Part shown: in pieces, positions 8,357-15,478 of the stretch
Layout: each line of letters opens with the position of its first letter
How positions within the stretch are numbered: position 1 is the stretch's first letter
Source: Saprospiraceae bacterium
Lineage (GTDB): Bacteria; Bacteroidota; Bacteroidia; Chitinophagales; Saprospiraceae
NCBI GenBank assembly: GCA_016713025.1
Contig: JADJPZ010000002.1
Span: 558,001-622,000, forward strand
DNA length: 64,000 bases
Reading direction: 5' to 3'
Position numbers and translations under genes: made by a program
Notes under the pieces: model-generated
What the model was told of the DNA's origin: nothing
Seen by the model: only the letters and a program-made list of their open reading frames with translations
Databases searched by the model: none

Positions 8357-8834
8357 GACGGCACAATCGAGTAGACGGTCCCACCAGCCGAAGCTGATGG
8401 GGAGCGCCTCTATCTGATATATTTATTGGATCATTTGTAGCCACAAGCCGTTGTTTGTGGTTCCTTCATTATCAAGTGAAATCGTTCACTTGATTTGCTA
8501 TGCAACCATTCAGTCACAGTTCGCAAATCATCAACCAAATAGCTCTTTTCACCTATTCGGCCTATCCATTAGTTTAAGAGTAGGCTAAGATTATCTTTCC
8601 TATCCGAATTTCATGGAAATTCACGTTCAGTCCTTCCCCAATGTGAGACCTACCAGGTATGGGATTACCAGCCCAGACTCCTACGGGCTTTCACTCTCCA
8701 GATAAACTGCTCCTTTAAGCAGTTTGTACAACTTAAATGAAAATTGTACATTTGCCATTCAAGGCACACACAATGGCTATGATGATAGATTCGCTATCGC
8801 TTCATCCATCACATAGCCTAGACGTTGTGCCGCA
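8357..8834 (+). other. attC site 4 (end of cassette D), interrupted by intron copy 2
   Basis: R'' is GACGGCACA (8357-8365) plus ACAATGG after the intron. The rejoined R'' CGGCACAAC is the exact complement of R' GTTGTGCCG (8824-8832). The arms are GGCTATGATG (8775-8784) and CCATCACATAGCC (8806-8818). The crossover falls after 8824. Without the intron the site is close to attC 3 in sequence and size. Confidence 0.82.
8366..8769 (-). mobile_element. internally deleted ORF-less group IIC-attC intron, copy 2
   Basis: Same length (404 bp) and nearly the same sequence as copy 1, with the same GTGTGCC start, CTACTCGAT end and TTGT/T junction in the bottom-strand R'' box. It shares the same internal deletion joining CCCAGACTC to CTACGGGC (plus-strand view), so copies 1 and 2 come from one deleted ancestor. 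A few bases near the middle agree with copy 3 rather than copy 1, which suggests exchange between copies. Confidence 0.78.
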
Positions 8835-8934
8835 TGCAAAAATACGCAACCAGATAGTTTAGGTGGGATTTTGAAAAGTTGTAAAATGGATTTAGTTTTA
8901 CCTTGATTTTTAGTAGTTGGTTTTATAGATAATA

Positions 8935-9426
8935 ATGGATATGGGATTTGTTGCGATTTCAATTGACAAGTATATAAAAAAGCATTTGGAAAGTAATCCA
9001 TCTGAGAATGAAAAGGATTTACGGAAAAACCTTAACTCAGCATTGGCGGATTATAATAAAGGAGTTAAATGCTCTTGCGGAAATGATATTTGGGTGATTG
9101 GTTCTGCATTTGCTGGTAATAGTTGTTTTACTTGTATTACTGGAGAGAGTCAGCCTGATAGCGATTATGAGATTGATTTAGCGATTAAAAAAAATGACAA
9201 TAAAAAAGGTCAAAGACATATTGACACAATGGACAAAAAACAGATTAATGGATTTTTTGATGACGATGGATTTGAAATTAATACCGAATTGATTAAAAAG
9301 CCATCAATTTGTTTAATTTGCATGAATGATGATAATCCAGACGAAGAGATGCTATGCAATATGACACGATATGACCAAAAGGATGATGATGAATTCAAGT
9401 GTTTTGCGTTTAAAAAAGATAATTGA
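8935..9426 (+). CDS. cassette-encoded protein with zinc-ribbon-like cysteines, unknown function
   Basis: A 163-residue soluble protein, first gene of cassette E. I do not recognise a named family. The N-terminus (about 1-35) looks helical and charged. Then come CSCGNDIW (about 47-54) and CFTC (about 67-70), a C-x-C / C-x2-C set that could bind zinc. A third cysteine pair, CLIC, lies near residue 129-132. The C-terminus is rich in D and K. A small gene follows 12 bp later, so the two are probably co-transcribed and may act together. The intact copy next to a decayed tandem copy suggests recent duplication. No signal peptide or membrane segment is seen. Confidence 0.65.
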   Translation: MDMGFVAISIDKYIKKHLESNPSENEKDLRKNLNSALADYNKGVKCSCGNDIWVIGSAFAGNSCFTCITGESQPDSDYEIDLAIKKNDNKKGQRHIDTMDKKQINGFFDDDGFEINTELIKKPSICLICMNDDNPDEEMLCNMTRYDQKDDDEFKCFAFKKDN

Positions 9427-9438
9427 AAGTAGTAAGGA

Positions 9439-9708
9439 ATGCCAAAACCGTTAATCATATATCAAGCAGACCAAGAAGTGATTGGAAAACATCTTCGTTC
9501 AAATGAATGGGTAATGTATTCAGGTAGATTAGTAATTTACGACAGGAAACTAAATCCAATAGTTTTAAGTCTTAAAAGCGAGATATGTGATTCTTTTATC
9601 GGAGAATTTATGGAAGATAAAAAAGAATTTAAAGGTGATTCAGTATCTGAAGTATATGGAAAGTTGGCGAAATGGTATAATAAAAACGGTATAATATTTC
9701 AAAACTGA
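9439..9708 (+). CDS. small cassette-encoded hypothetical protein
   Basis: An 89-residue soluble protein, second gene of cassette E, beginning 12 bp after the previous stop. It starts MPKPLIIYQADQEVIG and has alternating hydrophobic strands followed by an acidic-aromatic tail. No family was recognised. The small size, adjacency and joint duplication with the upstream gene would fit a partner or immunity-like role, but nothing in the sequence proves that. Confidence 0.6.
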   Translation: MPKPLIIYQADQEVIGKHLRSNEWVMYSGRLVIYDRKLNPIVLSLKSEICDSFIGEFMEDKKEFKGDSVSEVYGKLAKWYNKNGIIFQN

Positions 9709-9717
9709 AAAATGCAC

Positions 9718-10682
9718 GACGGCACAATCGAGTAGACGGTCCCACCAGCCGAAGCTGATGGGGAGCGCCTCTATCTGATATATTTATTGGATCATTTGTA
9801 GCCACAAGCCGTTGTTTGTGGTTCCTTCATTATCAAGTGAAATCGTTCACTTGATTTGCTATGCAACCATTCAGTCACAGTTCGCAAATCATCAACCAAA
9901 TAGCTCTTTTCACCTATTCGGCCTATCCATTATTTTAAGAATAGGCTAAGAATTTCTTTCCTATTCGAATTTCTTGGAGACTTACGTTCAGTCCTTCCCC
10001 AATGTGAGACCTACCAAGGTATGGAATTACCAGCCCAGACTCGTTTCTATGGGTACTATGACCTCTGCTGACTTCTCTGATACTTCAATCAATGAACTCA
10101 ACCTACCCACCCGTTCCGGTTCCTTCCCTTCGATGCCACAAAAGGGCATCGACCCTGCGGGATCGGTCAGTCATCTCGGTAAGGCAAATATCTTTCAGTC
10201 AATCGCTGCCGAATCTACTCATCAGGTATCAGAACTTCGGGCGTTAGTGTGTCAACCCATCCGCTTTCGCGGTTCCTTCCCTTGAAGCACTTCAGTACTT
10301 CACCCTTCGGGATCGGTCAGTCATCTAACCCAACCTGACCAGCCTCTTATCCGGTTCCTATATCCCTACTCTTTGCTATAGCAAGCCACCCAGAGTACCG
10401 ACTTTTGCAGTCCTGCTTACTTCAGTGCTTAGATCACTCTAAACCATCCGCCGCGGCGGACAGCTTGCTAATACTTCCGGGCGTTACACCAGCGTATGAG
10501 AGACTTTCAACCCGTTGGATATTTATCCTACGGGCTTTCACTCTCAAGATAAACTGTTTCTTTAAACAGTTTGTACTTCTCATTACTGAGTTGTACATTT
10601 GCCATTCAAGGCACACACAAGTGCTTTGACACCAGTTTTGGCTATCGCCAAAAACCGACGCAAAGCCGAGCCGTTAGCGGCA
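9718..10682 (+). other. attC site 5 (end of cassette E), interrupted by intron copy 3
   Basis: R'' is GACGGCACA (9718-9726) plus ACAAGTG after the intron. The arms are GTGCTTTG (10621-10628) and CAAAGCC (10661-10667), with an inner hairpin AGTTTTGGC / GCCAAAAAC. R' is GAGCCGTTAGCGGC (10669-10682) with the crossover after 10673. R'' matches the start of cassette E (TTGTGCCG), while R' takes its right half from cassette F (TTAGCGGC), as expected after cassette insertion. Confidence 0.75.
9727..10616 (-). mobile_element. ORF-less group IIC-attC intron, copy 3 (longest form)
   Basis: An 890-bp element read on the minus strand, with GTGTGCC start, CTACTCGAT end and TTGT/T insertion in the R'' box. 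Internal segments GAAGTCAGCAGAGGTCATAG and GGGGAAGGACTGAAC closely match sequences in known group IIC introns such as that of Oceanobacillus iheyensis, as I remember it. No reverse transcriptase or maturase gene is present; the region where it would lie (domain IV) is short. I could not locate a canonical domain V, so splicing competence is doubtful. It also holds an internal duplication, in which the stretch CTGACCGATCCC ... GGGAAGGAACC occurs twice. Confidence 0.8.
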
Positions 10683-10708
10683 AGCATACAGAGACACACC
10701 ATAACAAT

Positions 10709-11137
10709 ATGACAACAACATTTAAAAAGAACAGCATTTTAATCATTCTGACAATTTTGGTCATTCTTGGAATGTTGACTTTTAATGTATTTCATTACTC
10801 GTCAAGTTACGGACTTGTAGAAATCAACAATCGTAATTCATTGTTTTTAGTTCCGTTTATACTTTTGGTTTGTTGGCTCGGAATTTTCCTTGGAACTGCA
10901 AAAAAAGACACCGAATTTGAATTGGCATTTCAAAACCAAATTACAGACAAAGAAAAAAAAGTAATCGAATTGATAGCACAAGGCAAAAAGAACCAAGAAA
11001 TTGCTGACGAACTCTTTAATAACATTTCAACAATCAAAACACATATAAATAATATTTACAAAAAGACAGGAGTAAAAAACAGAAAAGAACTTGCTGTATT
11101 GAGCAAAACCATTTTAGAAAAGGTTGGAAATCAATAA
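10709..11137 (+). CDS. membrane-anchored LuxR/GerE-type helix-turn-helix regulator
   Basis: The ATG at 10709 gives 142 residues; the frame is open further upstream but that part runs through the attC site. Two membrane helices lie at about 10-27 and 44-62. A GerE/LuxR-type DNA-binding domain follows at about 75-140, with ITDKEKKVIELIAQGKKNQE and the recognition-helix region STIKTHINNIYKK. Small proteins with two membrane helices and a cytoplasmic LuxR-type domain are common in Bacteroidota. It opens cassette F and is followed by a DUF4199 gene, a pairing often seen in this phylum. It may regulate its neighbours. Confidence 0.75.
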   Translation: MTTTFKKNSILIILTILVILGMLTFNVFHYSSSYGLVEINNRNSLFLVPFILLVCWLGIFLGTAKKDTEFELAFQNQITDKEKKVIELIAQGKKNQEIADELFNNISTIKTHINNIYKKTGVKNRKELAVLSKTILEKVGNQ

Positions 11138-11218
11138 ATCCACCCTTTTTTCAACCTACCAAAACTTGCAAGACGGATTTGAACGACTGACTTTTGCACG
11201 AACAAAAATTTAAATAAA

Positions 11219-11758
11219 ATGGCAAATTTCGGTAATTACAAATCAGCAATTTTCAATGGACTTGCAGTTGCACTTGCAGGCAGCGTTCTAATGGTTTCAC
11301 TTTTAGGGCTTAAACTTATCGGACCCAAAGCAATTTCTTTGGACACGGAAATGATAGGCGGAACAATCTTGTTTCTAATGCTCTATCTATTCTTATTATT
11401 CGTAATTTACCTGACAATTAAAAAAAGAAAGGAACACAACGGACAGATAATAGCTTTTAAGGAAGCTCTACTTCAAGGAACAATTTTGAGTATTTCAACA
11501 GCCTTGTTTAGTATTGTTCTAACTTATCTGTTTTATGAAATTCTGTACCCAAACTATGTATCAGATATGTTGAGTTCCCTGCAAACCAAAATGCAGAGTA
11601 TGAATGTAGAACCTGAAAGACTACAACAAAAACTTGCTGAAAAGAAAGAATATTACAGCACTTCTGTGCAAAGTTTTTATTCTTTTATTGGCAACCTAAT
11701 TACAGGAATTTCTTTTACTTTACTATTGAGTTTCATTTTAAAATCCAAATCAAAATAA
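11219..11758 (+). CDS. DUF4199-like membrane protein
   Basis: A 179-residue protein with four predicted membrane helices (about 12-34, 46-68, 82-108 and 150-174) and a charged linker at about 110-148. Layout and sequence style fit the DUF4199 family of Bacteroidota, whose function is unknown. It lies between the HTH gene and a DUF1801 gene in the same direction within cassette F. Confidence 0.7.
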   Translation: MANFGNYKSAIFNGLAVALAGSVLMVSLLGLKLIGPKAISLDTEMIGGTILFLMLYLFLLFVIYLTIKKRKEHNGQIIAFKEALLQGTILSISTALFSIVLTYLFYEILYPNYVSDMLSSLQTKMQSMNVEPERLQQKLAEKKEYYSTSVQSFYSFIGNLITGISFTLLLSFILKSKSK

Positions 11759-11763
11759 ATACT

Positions 11764-12102
11764 ATGAGCTTCAATCAAAAAGTTACAGAATATATTAGCA
11801 AAGCAAGTGCTGAACAAATTACGACACTTGAAATTTTGCGACAATTAATTCACGAAAGCGTTGAAAATGTGACAGAAGAAATAAAATGGAAAATGCCTGT
11901 CTTTGGCAAGACCAAAGACTTTGCTTATTTAAGATTTTCAAAAAAGCACATAACTCTTGGTTTTTACCATATTGACAAACTTATTGACCCAGACAATAAA
12001 TTAGAAGGTGAAGGCAACACATTGAAACACATAAAAATCACTCAACTTGACAACAAACAAAAACAACATATAAAAAAATGGTTGAAACAGATAACGGCAT
12101 AA
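11764..12102 (+). CDS. DUF1801 (YdhG-like) domain protein
   Basis: A 112-residue protein with the DUF1801 pattern. An N-terminal helix pair is followed by EEIKWKMPVFGKTKDFAYLR and KHITLGFY, then a C-terminal helix. The family has an iron-chaperone/frataxin-like fold with no firm function. It starts 5 bp after the DUF4199 stop and ends the cassette F gene block. Confidence 0.75.
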   Translation: MSFNQKVTEYISKASAEQITTLEILRQLIHESVENVTEEIKWKMPVFGKTKDFAYLRFSKKHITLGFYHIDKLIDPDNKLEGEGNTLKHIKITQLDNKQKQHIKKWLKQITA

Positions 12103-12108
12103 TGCCAG

Positions 12109-12150
12109 CCGTCGTGTGCGAAGCACATGCGATGAAAACTTAGTTGAACG
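12109..12150 (+). other. possible degenerate attC site 6 (end of cassette F)
   Basis: A hairpin GTCGTGTGC / GCACATGCGAT (12111-12132) is followed by GTTGAAC (12143-12149), which fits the R' consensus GTTRRRY. The expected R'' for this cassette (GCCGCTAAC) is not present; GCCAGCC stands roughly in its place. A further small hairpin ATCCGCC / GGCGGAT lies at 12153-12168. This may be the decayed end of the array. Confidence 0.35.
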
Positions 12151-12203
12151 GAATCCGCCTCGGCGGATAGCGGGGCCAGATGTGAAAAACGAAATTTTGT
12201 GTT

Positions 12204-12644
12204 TTATGGAGTTACCGTCAGGTACCTTGATGTTTCGTCATCATCATACGCTCCGTAATGTGCAATAAAGTTAAAGATTTTACTTTCGTGGAAGTAATCA
12301 GAGAATCTAAGACTAAAGGTAAACGGCAATAATTCTAGAATGATATTTTTGAAACTGTGATTGAAATCAGCAAGAAATTGTGGTACAATATAGATTTGCT
12401 TTTCATCGTCAACTTTATCATTTTCATCTTTACCAAAATTTGGTTTTTGGAAAATGAGATCGAAATAAGTCATAAGATTTAAAAAAATATCACTATCTCT
12501 TTTTGAAATACCTTTGTTCTTAAGAATCTCTCTACTTATTTCAGGATTATTACTTTCTTGGAATTTCTTATCTAGTATTGTATTGTATAACCAATCAGAC
12601 AAGAAAGGCGGATCTCTTTTGAGAATGTGTCTATAAGGAATATT
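12204..12644 (-). pseudogene. truncated COR-like domain fragment
   Basis: An open stretch of about 146 residues on the minus strand, bounded upstream by TGA at 12645-12647 and without a convincing start; TTG at 12602 is one possibility. The pattern of a helical segment with LMTYFDLIFQKPN, then YIVPQFLADF, then FSLRFSDYFHESKIFNFIAH resembles the COR domain of Roco-type GTPases, which in bacteria often sit in large regulatory or defence proteins. The GTPase part is absent, so this is probably the remnant of a longer gene. Homology is inferred by eye only. Confidence 0.4.
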
Positions 12645-12708
12645 TCATCAATTTACCCCCGACCCCTGAAGGGGAGATCAGATGTCTGAAGAGTGGTAAA
12701 GGGTGGGG

Positions 12709-12793
12709 CGTCTCAAGCGTAGCTTGACAGGCTCTTTAGGGAATGAGGGTAGCGGGGAAGAAAATATGAATTTGTGCAATTTGTTATACACAC
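12709..12793 (+). repeat. dispersed repeat family A, copy 1
   Basis: It carries the hairpin-forming CTCAAGCGTAGCTTGAC, then GGCTCTTTAGGGAATGAGGG, GTAGCGGGGAAGAAAATATG and a closing TTATACACAC. Near-identical copies lie at 47605-47688 and, reversed, at 62869-62981. No coding capacity is seen. Confidence 0.8.
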
Positions 12794-12815
12794 GGTTATA
12801 AAATAATTGTAGTAA

Positions 12816-13949
12816 TTATTTCATCGTATTTATGGCAAAATTAAATGGAATTTGCTTCCAATTAATAAGATCAATAAGTTGGCGATTCCTTGATTTTATA
12901 TCACTTAAATGTAACACATCTTTGAGTTCTATTTCAAAGAGTTGCTCAGCTCTATGAAGTGAAGCATACTCGGGTACGATCCCTATAAAGTCCAGACCTA
13001 GTAAGCGATTTCGAATTAAATCCGCACTACTGATCTGAACTATATGACCACTTTTATAAAGTCCTAATGCAATTTTTACTGTTTCACAAAGTCTATTAGC
13101 CGCATTGCCCGCTAAGCTGATTGTATATTCTCTATCATTACTATAATTATTCTTACTAACATACAATGAAATGTGTGTGGTATTTCCTCCCCTTAATATT
13201 TCCCAAGGGTGGCCTCCTCCTGTATATTTTGGGTGTTTATGATTTATCCATTCCCAAAAATCTTCAGTACTTTCACCATCAATATCCAATAAACCATCGT
13301 GCCTACCATCTGCAAATAGTTTATATAATTCCCTGCCATTCATCTTTTTTTGGTTGGCACTAAGTTTTAAACCGCTTGATATATAAGCAATTTTACACAA
13401 TTCAAAAAACTTGTTTGCAGTCAGACTTTCTACTGATTTAAAAGAATTTTCACTAAATGTTCTGTCTTCGACTAATTTACTAAATTGATTAATTTCTTGT
13501 TGCGATAAATCCTGGTCATAGCGGTATATTTCCTTATCAAATTGCCATAACAAAGCTTTTTGAATAAGACCAAACCTGTATTTCCATGGAAAATTAGACT
13601 GTAGAGTAGCATATGCTTTTAATGGGTTATCTATTATTAAATTTATACTATCAATGGCTAATTCAAATACTGTATTCCAATATTTAATGTCTATAAAATT
13701 TGAACCTATGCCAAAAGACTGTCCTTCTTTCAATTCGGATTTATTGTGTATCTCTATATTCGTTGAATTACCTATAAATTGGCTAACATAATATACTTCA
13801 TTATACAAACTTACATTAAGATAGTACCATTTCTTTTTGCCATTCGAAAAGATGAGTTGCCAACAAGGGTCTGAACCAAAATGGTATTGAATCTTATTTA
13901 TGTGTGTTACAAATTCACTAACTATATTGCTTTTATTATTTCTTTTCAT
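12816..13949 (-). CDS. hypothetical protein
   Basis: A 377-residue soluble protein without signal peptide or membrane helices. I do not recognise the family. The N-terminal third looks beta-rich (WQLIFSNGKKKWYYLNVSLY). The middle is helical, with a conserved-looking NKFFELCKIAYISSGLKL and LLDIDGESTEDFWEWIN. A distinctive GGGHPWEILRGGNTTHISLYV lies at about 246-266, and the C-terminal part continues with an alpha/beta pattern. It is AT-rich like the cassette genes, is transcribed toward the array, and stands alone between the COR-like remnant and mnmE. It is probably an accessory gene rather than a core gene. Confidence 0.65.
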   Translation of the reverse strand: MKRNNKSNIVSEFVTHINKIQYHFGSDPCWQLIFSNGKKKWYYLNVSLYNEVYYVSQFIGNSTNIEIHNKSELKEGQSFGIGSNFIDIKYWNTVFELAIDSINLIIDNPLKAYATLQSNFPWKYRFGLIQKALLWQFDKEIYRYDQDLSQQEINQFSKLVEDRTFSENSFKSVESLTANKFFELCKIAYISSGLKLSANQKKMNGRELYKLFADGRHDGLLDIDGESTEDFWEWINHKHPKYTGGGHPWEILRGGNTTHISLYVSKNNYSNDREYTISLAGNAANRLCETVKIALGLYKSGHIVQISSADLIRNRLLGLDFIGIVPEYASLHRAEQLFEIELKDVLHLSDIKSRNRQLIDLINWKQIPFNFAINTMK

Positions 13950-14038
13950 GATTCTACAATAAGTTTATACTAAAAATACGCATACAAAACGACAAAAATA
14001 TGCAAATATTATTTTCAATTTCTGGTTTATTTATTGCT

Positions 14039-15421
14039 TTACTTCCCTATACAAAACTTACTAAATATACTCTCCAACAAATCATCTGTTGACACCTCAC
14101 CTGTGATCGTACCGAGATGAAATAGTGCTTCCCTAATATCCATCGCTACGAAATCTGATGAAAGACCTGAGTCCAATCCTGCCAACACTTTCTGCAGACA
14201 TAGCTTGGTGTTTTCAAGCGCTTCGTAGTGCCGGGTATTGCTGATGATGGTACCTTCAGCTTGGTTGTGGTGTTGGATATATTCCGAAAAATAAGACAAC
14301 AATGGCTGTAACGTTTCTTTGTATTTTGCGGTAATGAGCAGGGTTTTTACATCGCTTTTGTCTGAGATGGTTTGGGTTTTGGGTTCAGCCAGAGCAGCGG
14401 AGATGGTGTCTGCTTTGTTGAGCAGGATGACGCATGTCTGATCTTTGGTGAGCGCTAGATCGTGGAAGTCTTCAATGGTTTTTTCAATACTGTTATGTAT
14501 ATCACTCAGAAAAAGTACGATCTCTGCTTCACGGAGTTTTTGTTTTGACCTTTCTATACCTAGACCTTCGAGGATATCGGACGTCTCGCGGATGCCTGCG
14601 GTATCTATAAAACGGAACATAATACCATCAATGACCAATGTATCTTCGATAAAATCTCTTGTGGTACCTGCAATGTCGCTGACCAATGCTTTTTCTTCGT
14701 TCAGTATCGTATTGAGTAAGGTGGATTTGCCCGCATTTGGCGCACCGATGATGGCTACCGGTATGCCTTCTTTGATACTATTTCCCCATCGGAAAGAGTC
14801 TAGCAAAGGATTGATTACCGTAATTATCTTGTGAATAAGATCTTTGAGCCTTCCACGATGGGCAAACTCTACGTCTTCTTCAGAAAAATCGAGTTCCAGT
14901 TCGATCAAAGCCGCAAAATCTATCAACTCTTGTCTCAGATCCTTCAGCATGTGAGAAAAATGACCCTTGAGTTGATTGAGGGCAATCTCTGATGACTTGG
15001 CTGATGAAGCATGGATCAAATCAGCAACGGCTTCTGCCTGGGATAAATCAAGACGACCATTGAGAAAAGCCCGCAGCGTAAACTCTCCGGGGAATGCAGA
15101 TTTTGCGCCGTTTTTTATTGCTAATGAGATAATAGCCTGTACCAATTGTGGCGATCCGTGGCAGGATATCTCTGTACTATCTTCTGTTGTAAATGTCTTA
15201 GGTGCTCTGAAAACCGACACCATGACCTCGTCTATTTCTTTGTCACCATCTACGATCCACCCGTAATGTATTGTGTGCGAATCGGCTTCATTTAGTTTTT
15301 TACCTTTGAATATATGATCAGTGATGGCAATGGCATCTGTTCCCGAAAGTCTAATTACGGCAATAGCACTTTGACCTTGAGGCGTAGCAGGTGCGATGAT
15401 GGTATCTGTAAGGTGATTCAT
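14039..15421 (-). CDS. mnmE: tRNA uridine-5-carboxymethylaminomethyl(34) synthesis GTPase MnmE
   Basis: 460 residues, full family length. The N-terminal tetrahydrofolate-binding domain is followed by helices that enclose a G domain: P-loop GAPNAGKS (226-233), TTRD (253-256), DTAG (273-276) and NKAD (about 335-338). The protein ends in the invariant CIGK, whose cysteine is needed for tRNA modification. MnmE works with MnmG to modify U34 of certain tRNAs. It marks the return to core genes after the accessory region. Confidence 0.97.
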   Translation of the reverse strand: MNHLTDTIIAPATPQGQSAIAVIRLSGTDAIAITDHIFKGKKLNEADSHTIHYGWIVDGDKEIDEVMVSVFRAPKTFTTEDSTEISCHGSPQLVQAIISLAIKNGAKSAFPGEFTLRAFLNGRLDLSQAEAVADLIHASSAKSSEIALNQLKGHFSHMLKDLRQELIDFAALIELELDFSEEDVEFAHRGRLKDLIHKIITVINPLLDSFRWGNSIKEGIPVAIIGAPNAGKSTLLNTILNEEKALVSDIAGTTRDFIEDTLVIDGIMFRFIDTAGIRETSDILEGLGIERSKQKLREAEIVLFLSDIHNSIEKTIEDFHDLALTKDQTCVILLNKADTISAALAEPKTQTISDKSDVKTLLITAKYKETLQPLLSYFSEYIQHHNQAEGTIISNTRHYEALENTKLCLQKVLAGLDSGLSSDFVAMDIREALFHLGTITGEVSTDDLLESIFSKFCIGK

Positions 15422-15478
15422 TTGGAACAGTCTGTTTTGCTATGGTGTCAGATTGATAAAATAATAATACTCGTCTTA

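Larger units (their letters stand above)
7465..9726 (+). repeat. tandem duplication of a two-gene cassette (D and E)
   Basis: Cassette D (7465-8824) and the body of cassette E (8825-9726) are near-identical copies with a period of about 1360 bp, including the same start TTGTGCCGCATGC and the same two genes. The E copy keeps intact reading frames. The D copy has single-base changes in runs of A or T and one nonsense change. The intron at the end of D is the short form, while the one at the end of E is the long form, so the two cassettes are not a simple perfect duplication. Confidence 0.85.
2802..12150 (+). mobile_element. integron gene-cassette array without integrase (CALIN-like)
   Basis: Six cassette-like units run head to tail with all genes on the + strand. 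The crossover points (between G and TT of the R' box) give cassette A 2802-4333, B 4334-6400, C 6401-7464, D 7465-8824, E 8825-10673 and F 10674 to about 12143. Each R'' box complements the start of its own cassette, as expected for cassettes that once circularised. A begins TTGGTGGCA and ends with R'' TGCCACCAAC. B begins TTAGGCAGTA and ends with TACTGCCAAC. C begins TTGGCTGCC and ends with GGACAGCCAAC (intron removed). D and E begin TTGTGCCG and end with CGGCACAAC (intron removed). No tyrosine recombinase is visible, so the integrase is either outside the window or lost. The array is flanked by core genes (fadA, mnmE). Confidence 0.85.

Noticed and set aside
7442..9001. Minus-strand open frames at the starts of cassettes D and E
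   Set aside because: They mirror the real plus-strand cassette genes and attC arms.
9974..10629. Open frames inside intron copy 3
   Set aside because: They run antisense to the ribozyme sequence and match no maturase or other family; low complexity follows from RNA structure.
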